This document shows positions 8,573 through 17,972 of a stretch of DNA of 64,000 nt, piece by piece. This DNA is from Limnohabitans sp. 2KL-51 (GTDB taxonomy: Bacteria > Pseudomonadota > Gammaproteobacteria > Burkholderiales > Burkholderiaceae_C), in assembly GCF_003063645.1 (NCBI RefSeq), contig NZ_NESJ01000010.1, positions 124,001-188,000 on the forward strand, read 5' to 3'. The stretch's first letter is position 1, and the number at the start of each line of letters is the position of its first letter. The position numbers and the translations under genes were made by a program. The notes under the pieces were generated by a model. That model saw nothing but the letters and a program-made list of their open reading frames with translations, was not told the DNA's origin and ran no database searches.

Positions 8573-10736
8573 ACAAGACAGTGCATCCAGCATGATGCTG
8601 GACCGCAACTTGGCGGTGGTCTTGTCGCGTTTGGCAGGACTTTTGGGCCAGGCCGTGCCTTCGCACCGTTTTGGCATGATGTCGCGCACCACCGACGGCC
8701 TCATGGTCGACCACCTCAGCCGAGAGGAGCGGGTCAAAGCGTGGTGGTTGGGCCGCTTTCCCACGGCGCACATCCATGCGGTAGACCCCAAAAACCTCAA
8801 GTCGTCCGATTTCCCGCTGCTTTGGGTGGGCTCTGAAGGCGAGCAGGTTTTGTTGGTGCGCGGAGGATCCGGTCGTCACCGCCTGACTTGCGAGGACCCT
8901 GAAGGACATCCCTGTGTCTTGCCCATGGCCGATGCGCGGCAAGGCCGCTTGTTGAAGCTGAGCATCATGCCCGCCCGCCCGGGGGAATCCGGTCACCGTG
9001 CCCTGAGCGCGACCGACTGGTTTGTCACCTCGATTCGGCGCTACCGCGCGGTGTTTTTTGAGGCCGTTGTGGCCACCTGCGTGATCAGTTTGGTGGGGCT
9101 GGTGGCGGCTTTGTACTCGATGCAGGTCTACGACCGGGTGATTCCGACCAAGGGCTATTCCACCTTGTGGGTACTGACCATTGGCGTGGTCATTGCCATC
9201 CTCATGGAGTTGGTGCTCAAACAGGTGCGGGCCTTCATGGTTGACCGCGCCTGCAAAGCGATTGACCAGGAGTTGTCGGCGGTGTTTTTCGGCAAAGCGC
9301 TGGACATCCGCATGGACGCGCGGCCCAACACGGTGGGCACCTTCGCATCTCAAATCCGGCATTTCGAATCGGTGCGCAATTTCTTGACCTCTTCGAGCCT
9401 TTTCATCATGGCCGACTTGCCTTTTGCCATCTTGTTTGTGGGGGTCATCGCCATCATCGCCGGCCAGGTGGCGCTGGTGCCCATGGTGGCTGTGCCCCTG
9501 GCGGTGTTGGCGGGAATGGCGTTTCGCGGCTCGATCGAAAAATACACCGGCTTGCACATGAAGGAATCGAATGAAAAGAATGGCTTGCTGATCGAGGCCA
9601 TCGACGGGATCGAATCGGTCAAGGCCGCCAACGCCGAGTGGAAGATGCTGGACCGCTGGCGCAGCATGACCGCGACCATGGCCGACAGCGAGCTGAAAAT
9701 GCGCCAGTTCTCCACCTTGTCGAGCAACCTGACGCAAACCATTCAGCAATTGAGCTACGCAGGCATGATTGCCGCAGGCGCCTATGCCATCAATTCGGGG
9801 CACCTGACCATGGGCGGCTTGATTGCTTGCTCGATCATCTCGGGCAGGGCATTGACGCCCGTGGCGCAACTGCCTGGCTTGATCGTGCAGTGGCAACACG
9901 CCAAAATCGCGCTCAAATCGCTGAACGGCATCATGGCCATGCCCAGTGAGCGCGAGCAGAGCGAACGCCTGTTGGTCCCCGAGCTGTGCCGGGGCGAGAT
10001 CAAAATGAACAAGGCCACGTTTTCATATACCAAGGACCTGCCGGGTCTGGACGTGGCCCAGCTGCAGATCGCGCCCGGCGACCGGGTCGCCATTTTGGGC
10101 TCGGTGGGCTCGGGTAAAACCACCTTGGTCAAGTTGTTGTCGGGCTTGTTCAAGCCCACCTCGGGACAGGTTTATCTGGACCAGGTGGACATGGTCCATC
10201 TGGCCCCTGAATTCGTGCGCGAACATGTGGGCTATTTACCCCAAGACGTGCGCCTGTTCAACGGCACTCTGCGGCACAACCTGACCCTGGGTTTGCCCTT
10301 GCCCAGTGACAGCCAGATTTTCAAGGCCGCCGCCATGACGGGCCTCGATCAAGTGATCCAGAACCACCCAATGGGCCTGGAGCTGGAAATCGCCGAAGGC
10401 GGGCGCGGTTTGTCGGGCGGTCAGCGCCAGTTGGTGGGCCTGACCCGTATGTTGCTGGCCTCGCCCAAAATTTTGCTGCTCGATGAGCCCACCGCCTCCA
10501 TGGATGCCAAACTTGAAAACCGCGTGATGCAACACCTGTTTGATCACATGCCCACCGATTCGGCCATCGTGGTGGTCACCCACAAGCCCTCGGTCTTGTC
10601 CTACGTGAGCCGCATTTTGGTGGTGGACAAAGGCCGGGTGGTGCTGGATGGCCCGCGCGATGAGGTGCTCAACCGTTTGAGTCAGCAGGCCAGCAGCCGT
10701 CCTGCTTTCACCAGCACCCAAGGAACTGTGGCATGA
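8565..10736 (+). CDS. Type I secretion ABC exporter (permease fused to ATPase, degenerate C39-like N-domain)
   Basis: A 723-residue HlyB/LapB-type exporter. Residues 1-140 form a C39-like domain without the catalytic Cys, as in exporters of RTX proteins; then come transmembrane helices at about 155-330 (six segments) and a nucleotide-binding domain with Walker A GSVGSGKTT, Q-loop YLPQDVRLF, signature LSGGQ, Walker B ILLLDEP and the switch His in VVTHKPS. It would power one-step export of a protein with a C-terminal signal. Overlaps at both ends (8 bp with TolC, ATGA with HlyD) show one operon. No RTX or adhesin substrate is encoded nearby. Confidence 0.92.
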   Translation: MTEQDSASSMMLDRNLAVVLSRLAGLLGQAVPSHRFGMMSRTTDGLMVDHLSREERVKAWWLGRFPTAHIHAVDPKNLKSSDFPLLWVGSEGEQVLLVRGGSGRHRLTCEDPEGHPCVLPMADARQGRLLKLSIMPARPGESGHRALSATDWFVTSIRRYRAVFFEAVVATCVISLVGLVAALYSMQVYDRVIPTKGYSTLWVLTIGVVIAILMELVLKQVRAFMVDRACKAIDQELSAVFFGKALDIRMDARPNTVGTFASQIRHFESVRNFLTSSSLFIMADLPFAILFVGVIAIIAGQVALVPMVAVPLAVLAGMAFRGSIEKYTGLHMKESNEKNGLLIEAIDGIESVKAANAEWKMLDRWRSMTATMADSELKMRQFSTLSSNLTQTIQQLSYAGMIAAGAYAINSGHLTMGGLIACSIISGRALTPVAQLPGLIVQWQHAKIALKSLNGIMAMPSEREQSERLLVPELCRGEIKMNKATFSYTKDLPGLDVAQLQIAPGDRVAILGSVGSGKTTLVKLLSGLFKPTSGQVYLDQVDMVHLAPEFVREHVGYLPQDVRLFNGTLRHNLTLGLPLPSDSQIFKAAAMTGLDQVIQNHPMGLELEIAEGGRGLSGGQRQLVGLTRMLLASPKILLLDEPTASMDAKLENRVMQHLFDHMPTDSAIVVVTHKPSVLSYVSRILVVDKGRVVLDGPRDEVLNRLSQQASSRPAFTSTQGTVA

Positions 10737-11935
10737 AGATTTTCTGGTTTTTAGGACCCTCCGATTCCGACCACCAACGCGAAGACCTCAGCGGCGTATT
10801 GCGCGGCTCGCGTTGGGCCTTATGGTCGCTGCTGTTGACCTGCGTGGTTTTTTTTTCGTGGGCTTACTTTGCCAAAATTGACCAAATCACCCGTGCTCCT
10901 GGATCGGTGATTTCAAGCGCTCGTTCACAAATCATCCAATCCCAGGACGGCGGCGTGATCGAAGAGCTGATGGTCCGGGAAGGCGATGTGGTGCAACGCG
11001 ATCAGGTGCTGGTCAAGATCGACGGCACTCGCCAACAGTCCAGTTACCTGGAAACCAGGGCCAAGTCGGCTGGCTTGGCCATCACGGTAGCGCGGCTGCA
11101 TGCCGAGGTGCTGGGGCGTGAGCCGAATTTCCCGCCCGAGGCCAAGGCTTATCCTGAGTTCCGCGACACGCAGAGCATGTTGGTCAAAAAGCGCCAGTTG
11201 GCCATCCAGGACGAGCTGCAGTCTTATGAAAACATCAAAGACATTGTGCAAAAAGAGCTGAACATGACGCGGCCCCTGCTCAAGACGGGCGATGTGAGTG
11301 CGACCGAGGTCTTGCGTTTGGAGCGGCAAATTGCCGACACCCAGGCGCAAATCACCAACCGTAAAAACAAGTATTTTCAGGACACCCAGGCAGAGCTGAG
11401 CAAAGCCCTTGAAGATCTGGCGGGCGTGCAGCAAATCATGGCCCAGCGCAAAGACCAGTTGATGCAAACCGAGTTGCGTGCGCCTTTGCACGGCATTGTG
11501 AAAAACGTGCGGGTGACCACGCGGGGCGGCGTCATCCGTCCGGGCGAAGAGGTCATGCAAATCGTGCCATTAGAAGAGGACCTGGTGATCGAGGCCAAAG
11601 TCAGTTCGGCTGACATCGCGTTCATCAAAACGGGCATGAAGGCCACGGTCAAGATCGACGCCTACGACTACACCATCTATGGGGACTTAGGTGGCATCTT
11701 GTCCTACATCAGCCCCGACACCTTGTCGGAAAACCTCCAGCAAGGCGAGCAACCCTATTACCGGGTGCAGATCAAGACCGATGGGCGCAAGTTCAGCGGC
11801 AGGCCCGATCAAAAACTGGATATCCAGCCGGGCATGACCAGCATGGTGGAGATCAAAACAGGTTCCAATACCGTGCTCAATTATTTGGCCAAACCGGTTG
11901 TCAAAACCTTGAACCAGTCGCTGGGCGAGCGTTAA
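10733..11935 (+). CDS. HlyD-family type I secretion periplasmic adaptor
   Basis: A 400-residue membrane fusion protein: short cytoplasmic N-terminus, one transmembrane helix at about 27-47, a split biotinyl-lipoyl domain (GVIEELMVREGDVVQRDQVL and later LRAPLHGIVKNVRVTTRGG), a long coiled coil between them (about 105-245), and the C-terminal beta-barrel region ending GMTSMVEIKTGSNTVLNYL, the signature of LapC/HlyD-type adaptors. It links the inner-membrane exporter to TolC. Its ATG overlaps the exporter stop. Confidence 0.92.
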   Translation: MKIFWFLGPSDSDHQREDLSGVLRGSRWALWSLLLTCVVFFSWAYFAKIDQITRAPGSVISSARSQIIQSQDGGVIEELMVREGDVVQRDQVLVKIDGTRQQSSYLETRAKSAGLAITVARLHAEVLGREPNFPPEAKAYPEFRDTQSMLVKKRQLAIQDELQSYENIKDIVQKELNMTRPLLKTGDVSATEVLRLERQIADTQAQITNRKNKYFQDTQAELSKALEDLAGVQQIMAQRKDQLMQTELRAPLHGIVKNVRVTTRGGVIRPGEEVMQIVPLEEDLVIEAKVSSADIAFIKTGMKATVKIDAYDYTIYGDLGGILSYISPDTLSENLQQGEQPYYRVQIKTDGRKFSGRPDQKLDIQPGMTSMVEIKTGSNTVLNYLAKPVVKTLNQSLGER

Positions 11936-11955
11936 GTTGCAGCCAAAGCGGCTTC

Positions 11956-11998
11956 TTGACACTGGCCCACTCAAGGCGTGGGCCGGCTCTGGGATAAT
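11956..11998 (+). promoter_or_regulatory. aroC promoter, extended -10 giving a leaderless mRNA
   Basis: TGGGATAAT (11990-11998) matches an extended -10 (TGn plus GATAAT). It ends only eight bases before the aroC ATG at 12007, so transcription would start at or within about two bases of the ATG; no Shine-Dalgarno is present. TTGACA at 11956-11961 lies 31 nt upstream of GATAAT, too far for a classical -35. The same layout occurs at map and trhO. Confidence 0.55.
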
Positions 11999-12006
11999 AA
12001 TCATCC

Positions 12007-13104
12007 ATGAGCGGCAATACCTTCGGACAACTTTTTTCGGTCACCAACTTTGGTGAATCCCACGGCCCGGCCATTGGCTGCGTGATCGATGGCTGCCCCC
12101 CGGGCATGACGCTTTCCGAGGCAGACATCCAGCCCGACCTGGACCGCCGCCGCCCCGGCACCAGCAAATTCGTGACCCAACGCAACGAGCCCGATGCGGT
12201 GCAGATCTTGTCGGGCGTTTACCAGGGCCTGACCACGGGCACCCCGATCTGCCTGCTGATCAAAAACACCGACCAGCGCAGCAAGGACTACGGCGACATC
12301 CTGCAGACCTTTCGTCCGGGGCATGCCGACTACACCTATTGGCGCAAATATGGCTTGCGCGACCCTCGAGGCGGTGGGCGTTCATCGGCTCGCTTGACGG
12401 CCCCCATGGTGGCCGCGGGCGCGGTGGCCAAGAAGTGGTTGAAAGAAAAATTTGGCACCACCTTTGTCGGCTGCATGACCCAAATCGGTGAGGTGCCGAT
12501 TGGCTTTGAGAGTTGGGACCATGTGCTGAACAACCCATTTTTTGCCCCGGTGGCCGATGTCTCGACCTTGGAGGTTTACATGAACGCGCTGCGCAAATCG
12601 GGCGATTCGTGCGGTGCACGATTGCGCGTGGTGGCACGGGGCGTGCCCGTGGGCTTGGGCCAGCCGCTGTTTGACAAGATCGACGCCGACATCGCTTACG
12701 CCATGATGGGCATCAACGCCGTCAAGGGGGTGGAGATCGGCGCGGGCTTTGGCTGTGTGACGCAAAAAGGCAGCACTGCAGGGGACACGCTCACGCCCGA
12801 GGGCTTTGTGGGCAACAACGCAGGCGGTGTGCTGGGCGGCATCAGCACCGGCCAAGACATTGAGGTGTCGATTGCTGTGAAACCCACCAGCTCTATCTTG
12901 ATTGCTCGCGACTCGATCGACGCTGCGGGCCAGCCCACAGAAGTCCTGACCAAAGGCCGCCATGACCCCTGCGTAGGGATCCGTGCCACCCCGATTGCAG
13001 AGGCCATGCTGGCCTTGGTCGTCATGGAACACGCCTTGCAGCACCGCGCACAATGCGGCGATGTGGCACACGACTTGCCGCCCATTGCTGCCGCCAAGCC
13101 TTAA
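12007..13104 (+). CDS. aroC: Chorismate synthase
   Basis: A 365-residue protein with the AroC signatures [18 protein letters not shown] near the N-terminus, [18 protein letters not shown] near residue 125 and the late [18 protein letters not shown]. It converts 5-enolpyruvylshikimate-3-phosphate to chorismate using reduced FMN, the last common step of aromatic biosynthesis, in the cytoplasm. Length is normal. It has its own promoter after the secretion operon, and the MFS gene follows after 3 bp, so these two are co-transcribed. Confidence 0.98.
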   Translation: MSGNTFGQLFSVTNFGESHGPAIGCVIDGCPPGMTLSEADIQPDLDRRRPGTSKFVTQRNEPDAVQILSGVYQGLTTGTPICLLIKNTDQRSKDYGDILQTFRPGHADYTYWRKYGLRDPRGGGRSSARLTAPMVAAGAVAKKWLKEKFGTTFVGCMTQIGEVPIGFESWDHVLNNPFFAPVADVSTLEVYMNALRKSGDSCGARLRVVARGVPVGLGQPLFDKIDADIAYAMMGINAVKGVEIGAGFGCVTQKGSTAGDTLTPEGFVGNNAGGVLGGISTGQDIEVSIAVKPTSSILIARDSIDAAGQPTEVLTKGRHDPCVGIRATPIAEAMLALVVMEHALQHRAQCGDVAHDLPPIAAAKP

Positions 13105-13107
13105 GGC

Positions 13108-14289
13108 ATGACGCCGCGCAATCAGCTCATGCCTTTTGCCGCCCTGTCGGCCAGCTACTTTGCGCACATTGGGTTTTTTAACCCCTATTTGCCGCTGTGG
13201 TTGCAGGACATGGGCCTGAGCCTGCTCACCATCAGCGTGCTCACGGCCGTGCAGGCCACAACCCGTTTGTTTGCACCCTACGCATGGGGGGCCATCAGCG
13301 ATCGCACGGGCGAGCGGGTCAAGCTGCTGCGGATCGGGGCGGGGGTGGCGTTTGCCACGTCCTGCCTGCTCTTTTGGGATTGGGGGCCCGTCGGCTTGGG
13401 TCTGGTTTTGCTGCTGATGTTCACCCACACCAGTGCCATGATGCCCATGAGCGAGGCGGCGATGGCTCACCTGGTCAGTCAAAACGGCACGTTTGATTCC
13501 AAGCGCTACGGCCGGGTGCGGTTGTGGGGTTCCATGGGTTTTTTGGTCACGGTATTTGTGGCCGGGGCCTGGTTCGAATCTTTCGGTATGAAGCACTTTC
13601 CTGGTTGGACCGTGTTCAGCCTGGGCGCGGTGCTGCTGAGCGTGTGGTGGATGCCCGACATCAAGGAGGCCGCCCACCCGGTGCGCGAGCACGTGTCGGT
13701 CATACCGGTGCTGAGGCAAAAGGCGGTGAAGTGGTTTTTTGCTTCCACTTTCTTCCATGTGCTCTCGCACATCGGCATTTACGTTTTCTTCTCCCTTTAC
13801 CTGGACTCATTGGGCTACAGCAAAACAATGATTGGGGTGCTGTGGGCGCTGTCGGTGGCGGTAGAAGTGTTGTGGTTTTTCAATCAGTCCAGGTGGCTGC
13901 CGCGCGTGCCCTTGACCGGCTGGCTGGTGGCCTGCTCGGCTGTCATGCTGCTGCGCATGGGCCTGACGGCCAACTGGGCCGATGTGCTGTGGGTCTTGTT
14001 GTTGGCGCAAACCCTGCATGCCATCACTTTTGCAACGCACCACACCGTCTGCATTGCCCTGATTTCGCACCATTTTCCAGGCCGCATGCGCGGACGTGGT
14101 CAGGCGCTGTACACCGTGGTGGCCTATGGTTTTCCGGGGGTGATTGGGGCTTTACTGGGCGGTTTGCTCAGTGAGCGTTGGGGTTTGCAAAGTGTGTTTG
14201 TGGCCAGCATGGTGACCAGCGCTGTGGCCACCGCGGCAGCTTACAAGGTCTGGCGTTTGCAGCACCCCAAGCCCAAAGGGCCCGGCTGA
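13108..14289 (+). CDS. MFS transporter (MFS_1-like/PPP family, HcaT type)
   Basis: A 393-residue, 12-helix membrane protein. The N-terminal SASYFAHIGFFNPYLPLWLQDMG and the GAISDRTGERVKLLRIG loop fit the HcaT/nucleoside-proton symporter-like branch of the major facilitator superfamily. The substrate is unknown; phenylpropanoid-like acids are known for HcaT itself. It begins 3 bp after aroC, a common arrangement in related genomes as I recall, but the functional link to aromatic synthesis is not clear. Confidence 0.85.
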   Translation: MTPRNQLMPFAALSASYFAHIGFFNPYLPLWLQDMGLSLLTISVLTAVQATTRLFAPYAWGAISDRTGERVKLLRIGAGVAFATSCLLFWDWGPVGLGLVLLLMFTHTSAMMPMSEAAMAHLVSQNGTFDSKRYGRVRLWGSMGFLVTVFVAGAWFESFGMKHFPGWTVFSLGAVLLSVWWMPDIKEAAHPVREHVSVIPVLRQKAVKWFFASTFFHVLSHIGIYVFFSLYLDSLGYSKTMIGVLWALSVAVEVLWFFNQSRWLPRVPLTGWLVACSAVMLLRMGLTANWADVLWVLLLAQTLHAITFATHHTVCIALISHHFPGRMRGRGQALYTVVAYGFPGVIGALLGGLLSERWGLQSVFVASMVTSAVATAAAYKVWRLQHPKPKGPG

Positions 14290-14373
14290 AGCGGCTGGGC
14301 TGTCTGCCACCGTTTTTGATACCCGGTTTTGCGTGCGCTCAGTCCTTTCTTCAACACCTTCGTTCAGTTATTG

Positions 14374-15276
14374 ATGCCATCCCAACCCATGTCTGCCGTC
14401 GACTTGCCTGATTTTTTGCCCCTCGAACTGGCCTTGGCTTTGGCTGGGGCCGAGCGCCACGAGACTTCTTGCCAATCGGCCCGAATGGTCTGGCACGCTT
14501 GGGGTTCTGTCGCTCAGCCAACGCTGGTTTTGCTGCATGGCGGCAGCGGCAGCTGGACGCATTGGGTGCTTTCCATTGCGCCGCTGCGCGATGCGGGTTG
14601 GCGCGTGTTGGTGCCCGACTTGCCGGGCTTTGGCGACTCGGACCTGCCTGCGGGCTGCACCGATGTGAACGACTTGCCTGAGCATTTGCATGCAGGTCTG
14701 CACCAATTGAAAGACGCGGGTTTTTGCGCTGGGCCGGTGAGCGTCGCGGGTTTTTCATTCGGGGGCATGGCCGGAGCCTTGTGGTTGGCCGAGCACCCTC
14801 AGGATGCGGCGCAATTGGTGCTGGTGGGAGCACCAGGCATGGGCCTGGCGGCACCCGATCGCACGCCTTTGAAGGGTTGGCGACACCTGCAAAGCCCCGA
14901 GGCGCAAGAGTCGGTTCACCGCCACAACCTTTTGGCCCTGATGCTGCAGGCCCCCGAAGCGTTGGACGACCTGGCGCTGAGTCTGCACAGCGCCAATGTA
15001 CAGCGCGACCGCATGCCCCGCCGGCGCTTGTCTTCGACCGACTTCGTGGCGCGGGTTTTGCCGCAGGTGCCCGCACGGGTCAGCGCCATTTTTGGCGAAC
15101 ATGACGCGCTGTACCGGGGTCGCTTGTCAGAGCTGGCTGCAGCCTTGCCGCTGATGGCCAGTCGCTGGGGGTGCTGGCAAGTCGTGCCGGGTGCTGGTCA
15201 TTGGGTGCAATATGAGGCAGCGGCGCTTTTCAATGCGGCTTTGCAAGACGCCCTCAGCGCTGAGCCCAAGACTTAA
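14374..15276 (+). CDS. Alpha/beta-hydrolase
   Basis: A 300-residue alpha/beta-hydrolase with oxyanion-hole HGGSGSWTHW, nucleophile elbow AGFSFGGMAG, an Asp in FGEHDALYRGR and a C-terminal His in PGAGHWVQYEAA. It resembles meta-cleavage-type and esterase hydrolases. The start is uncertain: ATGs at 14374 and 14389 and a TTG at 14329 are in frame and none has a clear Shine-Dalgarno. It is convergent with glnD, 37 bp away. Confidence 0.8.
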   Translation: MPSQPMSAVDLPDFLPLELALALAGAERHETSCQSARMVWHAWGSVAQPTLVLLHGGSGSWTHWVLSIAPLRDAGWRVLVPDLPGFGDSDLPAGCTDVNDLPEHLHAGLHQLKDAGFCAGPVSVAGFSFGGMAGALWLAEHPQDAAQLVLVGAPGMGLAAPDRTPLKGWRHLQSPEAQESVHRHNLLALMLQAPEALDDLALSLHSANVQRDRMPRRRLSSTDFVARVLPQVPARVSAIFGEHDALYRGRLSELAAALPLMASRWGCWQVVPGAGHWVQYEAAALFNAALQDALSAEPKT

Positions 15277-15313
15277 ATAAGGAGAGGGTGGAGTCGTCAA
15301 AAAAAAGCGGGCG

Positions 15314-17971
15314 TCAGGTGGGCTGCAAAGCATGCAGCAACTCGGTTTCGATCTCGATTTGCGCACGGTTGTGCTGCAAGGCCGGGCCGCTGATGAGGAA
15401 GGTGTCTTCTACCCGCTCGCCCAGGGTGCTGATCTTGGCCAAGTGCAGGTGGATGCCATGCTGGGCCAGTACGCGGGCGACGCTGTAGAGTAAACCGATG
15501 CGGTCGCTGGCCGAGATGCTGAGCAGCCATTTTTGGCCTTGCTCGTCCGGGTGCAACGTCACCCGAGGCGTGACTGGGAAACTCTTGACGCGGCGCGATA
15601 CCCGGCCGCGAGACGGCGAGGGCAGGGGGCCGTGCTTTTCCAGGGTCTGTGTCAGACCCGACTCGACCATGCTCATCAGCTCGCGGTAGTGCTCGGGCAG
15701 CATGGGCGTGACGATCTGGAAGGTGTCCAGCGCCCAGCCGGTGCGTGTGGTGTGGATTTTGGCGTCCAGAATGCTGAAGCCCGCTTGGTCAAAGTGACCG
15801 CAGATGCGGGCGAACAAATCCGTTTGGTCGGGTGTGAACACCAGCACCTGCAAACCTTCGCCGACCGGGGAGTGCCTGGCGCGCACGATGGTGCGTGACT
15901 GTTCTGGCGCGTTCATGGCCACATGGCGCGAGAGCTGGCGCGCATGCCAGGCGATGTCGGAGGCATCGTGGCGCATGAAGTAGCTCAAGTCGAGAGTATC
16001 CCAAAACGCCTTGTGCCCTTCGTGAGGCTGGGCCTGGCGTGCCAGCTCGATCAGGGCCTCGCGTTTGCGCGCTTCCACCTCGGCAGTGGCATCGGGGGCG
16101 CGGCCACCCAGCACGCGCAAGCACAATTTGTACAGGTCTTCCAGCAGTTTGGCTTTCCAAGCGTTCCAGACCTTGGGGCTGGTGCCCCGGATATCGGCCA
16201 CGGTGAGCAGGTAAAGGGCTGTCAATCGGCGCTCGTTGCCCACGCGCTGGGCAAACCGTGCGATGACTTCGGGGTTGCCCAGGTCTTCTTTTTGCGCCAC
16301 GCGGCTCATGGTCAGGTGTTCACTGACAAGGAATTCGATCAGCTGCCCGCCCTCCTTGCCAACCTGGTGCTGACGGCAAAAGGTGCGCACCTCGGTACAA
16401 CCCAGTTGCGAGTGGTCGCCACCACGGCCTTTGGCGATGTCGTGGAACAAGGCAGCGGCGTACAAAATCCAGGGCTTGTCCCAGCCGCTGGCCAATTGCG
16501 AGCAAAAGGGGTATTCGTGCGAGTGCTCGGCCATGAAAAAGCGCCGCACATTGCGCAGCACCATCAGGATGTGCTGGTCCACCGTGTAGGCATGAAACAG
16601 GTCGTGCTGCATTTGCCCCACGATGCGCCGAAACACCCACAGGTAGCGCCCGAGCACCGAGGTCTCGTTCATCAGACGCATGGCATGGGTGATGCCGTGG
16701 GGCTGTTGCAGAATTTTCAGAAAAGTCTGGCGGTTCACCGGATCGGCCCGAAAGCGCCCGTTCATGATGGCGCGCACGTTGTACAGCGCGCGCAGCGTGC
16801 GGGCCGACAGGCCTTTGAGGCCGGGCGTGGCCTGGTAAAGCAAAAAGGTCTCGAGGATGGCGTGTGGGTGCTTTTGATAAAGGTCGTCGCTGGCCACTTC
16901 GATCAGCCCAGCTTTTTCAAAAAAGCGCTCGTTCAAGGGGCGAAAGTGGTCAATGCTCTCTCCGCGCTCGGTTTTGAGTCGGTCTTCGATGTTGAGCAGC
17001 AAGATTTGGTTGAGTTGCGTCACCGCTTTAGCGGCCCAATAGTATTGGCGCATCAGTTTCTCGCTGGCGCGCAAGGCCAGCCGACCCTCGGGCGTGATGT
17101 CCGAGGCATAGCCAAAGGTCTCGGCCACATTGGTTTGAAGGTCAAACACCAGGCGGTCTTCACGCCGTTTGGCTTGCAGGTGCAAGCGGGCGCGGATCAG
17201 GCCCAGCAGGGCTTCGTTGCGCTTGATTTGACGCGCCTCCAGCGGTGTGGCCAGGCCTTTGCGCGCCAACTCGTCCCAGCTGTGGCCCAGGCCTGCGGCG
17301 CGGGACACCCACAAAATCATCTGCAGGTCGCGCAAGCCTCCGGGCGACTCTTTGCAGTTGGGCTCCAGTGCGTAAGGCGTGTTTTCAAATTTGGTGTGGC
17401 GCTGGTGCATTTCCAGGGTCTTGGCCACCATAAAAGCCTCCGGGTCCATGGCCGCCTGAAATTGCTTTTGGAATTCGGTGAACAGTTTGGTGTTGCCCGT
17501 CACTCGGCGTGACTCCAGCAAAGAGGTTTGCACCGTGATGTCCTTGGCCGATTCTGCCAAGCACTCGTCCAGGCTGCGAACGCTGGAGCCAATTTCAAGG
17601 CCCGTGTCCCAGCAGCTGCCGATAAAGCGCTCGAGTTGCGCCTGCAGCGTTGGATCGCTCTCCGGGGTTTGGCCCGGAGGCAGCAAGACCAGCACATCCA
17701 CGTCTGAGTGCGGGAACAGCTCGGCGCGGCCAAAACCGCCCACCGCCACCAGGGCCAGGTCAGTGGCAAAGCCTGCGTTTTGCCACAACTCGATCAGCAA
17801 GCCATCTGCCAAAATGGCCAGTTGTTTGAGGGTTTGCTTGTGACCCCGCAAGGCCGAGCCGCTATTGGCCAGGACTTGCAGCACAGCCGCCTTGTCGCGT
17901 TTGTAAGTCTCGCGCAGCGCGATCAGATCGGCCGTATCGGCCAAATCTGGCGAAGGGGCCTGGCCGCTCAT
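15314..17971 (-). CDS. glnD: [Protein-PII] uridylyltransferase / uridylyl-removing enzyme
   Basis: An 885-residue GlnD. The nucleotidyltransferase motif GGFGRAELFPHSDVDVL is at about residues 78-95, the HD domain shows HDIAKGRGGDHSQLG near residue 500, and two ACT domains occupy the C-terminus (LQVLVFTPDQTDLFARICGHF split across 690-710, and WLLSISASDRIGLLYSVARV near 810). It uridylylates PII when glutamine is low and removes UMP when glutamine is high, thereby controlling nitrogen assimilation. The ATG is 1 bp past the map stop, so both are translated from one mRNA. Confidence 0.97.
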   Translation of the reverse strand: MSGQAPSPDLADTADLIALRETYKRDKAAVLQVLANSGSALRGHKQTLKQLAILADGLLIELWQNAGFATDLALVAVGGFGRAELFPHSDVDVLVLLPPGQTPESDPTLQAQLERFIGSCWDTGLEIGSSVRSLDECLAESAKDITVQTSLLESRRVTGNTKLFTEFQKQFQAAMDPEAFMVAKTLEMHQRHTKFENTPYALEPNCKESPGGLRDLQMILWVSRAAGLGHSWDELARKGLATPLEARQIKRNEALLGLIRARLHLQAKRREDRLVFDLQTNVAETFGYASDITPEGRLALRASEKLMRQYYWAAKAVTQLNQILLLNIEDRLKTERGESIDHFRPLNERFFEKAGLIEVASDDLYQKHPHAILETFLLYQATPGLKGLSARTLRALYNVRAIMNGRFRADPVNRQTFLKILQQPHGITHAMRLMNETSVLGRYLWVFRRIVGQMQHDLFHAYTVDQHILMVLRNVRRFFMAEHSHEYPFCSQLASGWDKPWILYAAALFHDIAKGRGGDHSQLGCTEVRTFCRQHQVGKEGGQLIEFLVSEHLTMSRVAQKEDLGNPEVIARFAQRVGNERRLTALYLLTVADIRGTSPKVWNAWKAKLLEDLYKLCLRVLGGRAPDATAEVEARKREALIELARQAQPHEGHKAFWDTLDLSYFMRHDASDIAWHARQLSRHVAMNAPEQSRTIVRARHSPVGEGLQVLVFTPDQTDLFARICGHFDQAGFSILDAKIHTTRTGWALDTFQIVTPMLPEHYRELMSMVESGLTQTLEKHGPLPSPSRGRVSRRVKSFPVTPRVTLHPDEQGQKWLLSISASDRIGLLYSVARVLAQHGIHLHLAKISTLGERVEDTFLISGPALQHNRAQIEIETELLHALQPT

Positions 17972-17972
17972 G

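Noticed and set aside
11956..11961. TTGACA as a classical -35 for aroC
   Set aside because: It is 31 nt from GATAAT and no -10 lies at the normal 16-18 nt distance; reported instead as part of the shared layout.
15923..17512. Long open frame (over 500 codons) on the strand opposite glnD
   Set aside because: glnD is unmistakable by its NT, HD and ACT motifs. The antisense frame is His/Gln/Gly-rich with no family motif, as expected from GC-rich codon bias.
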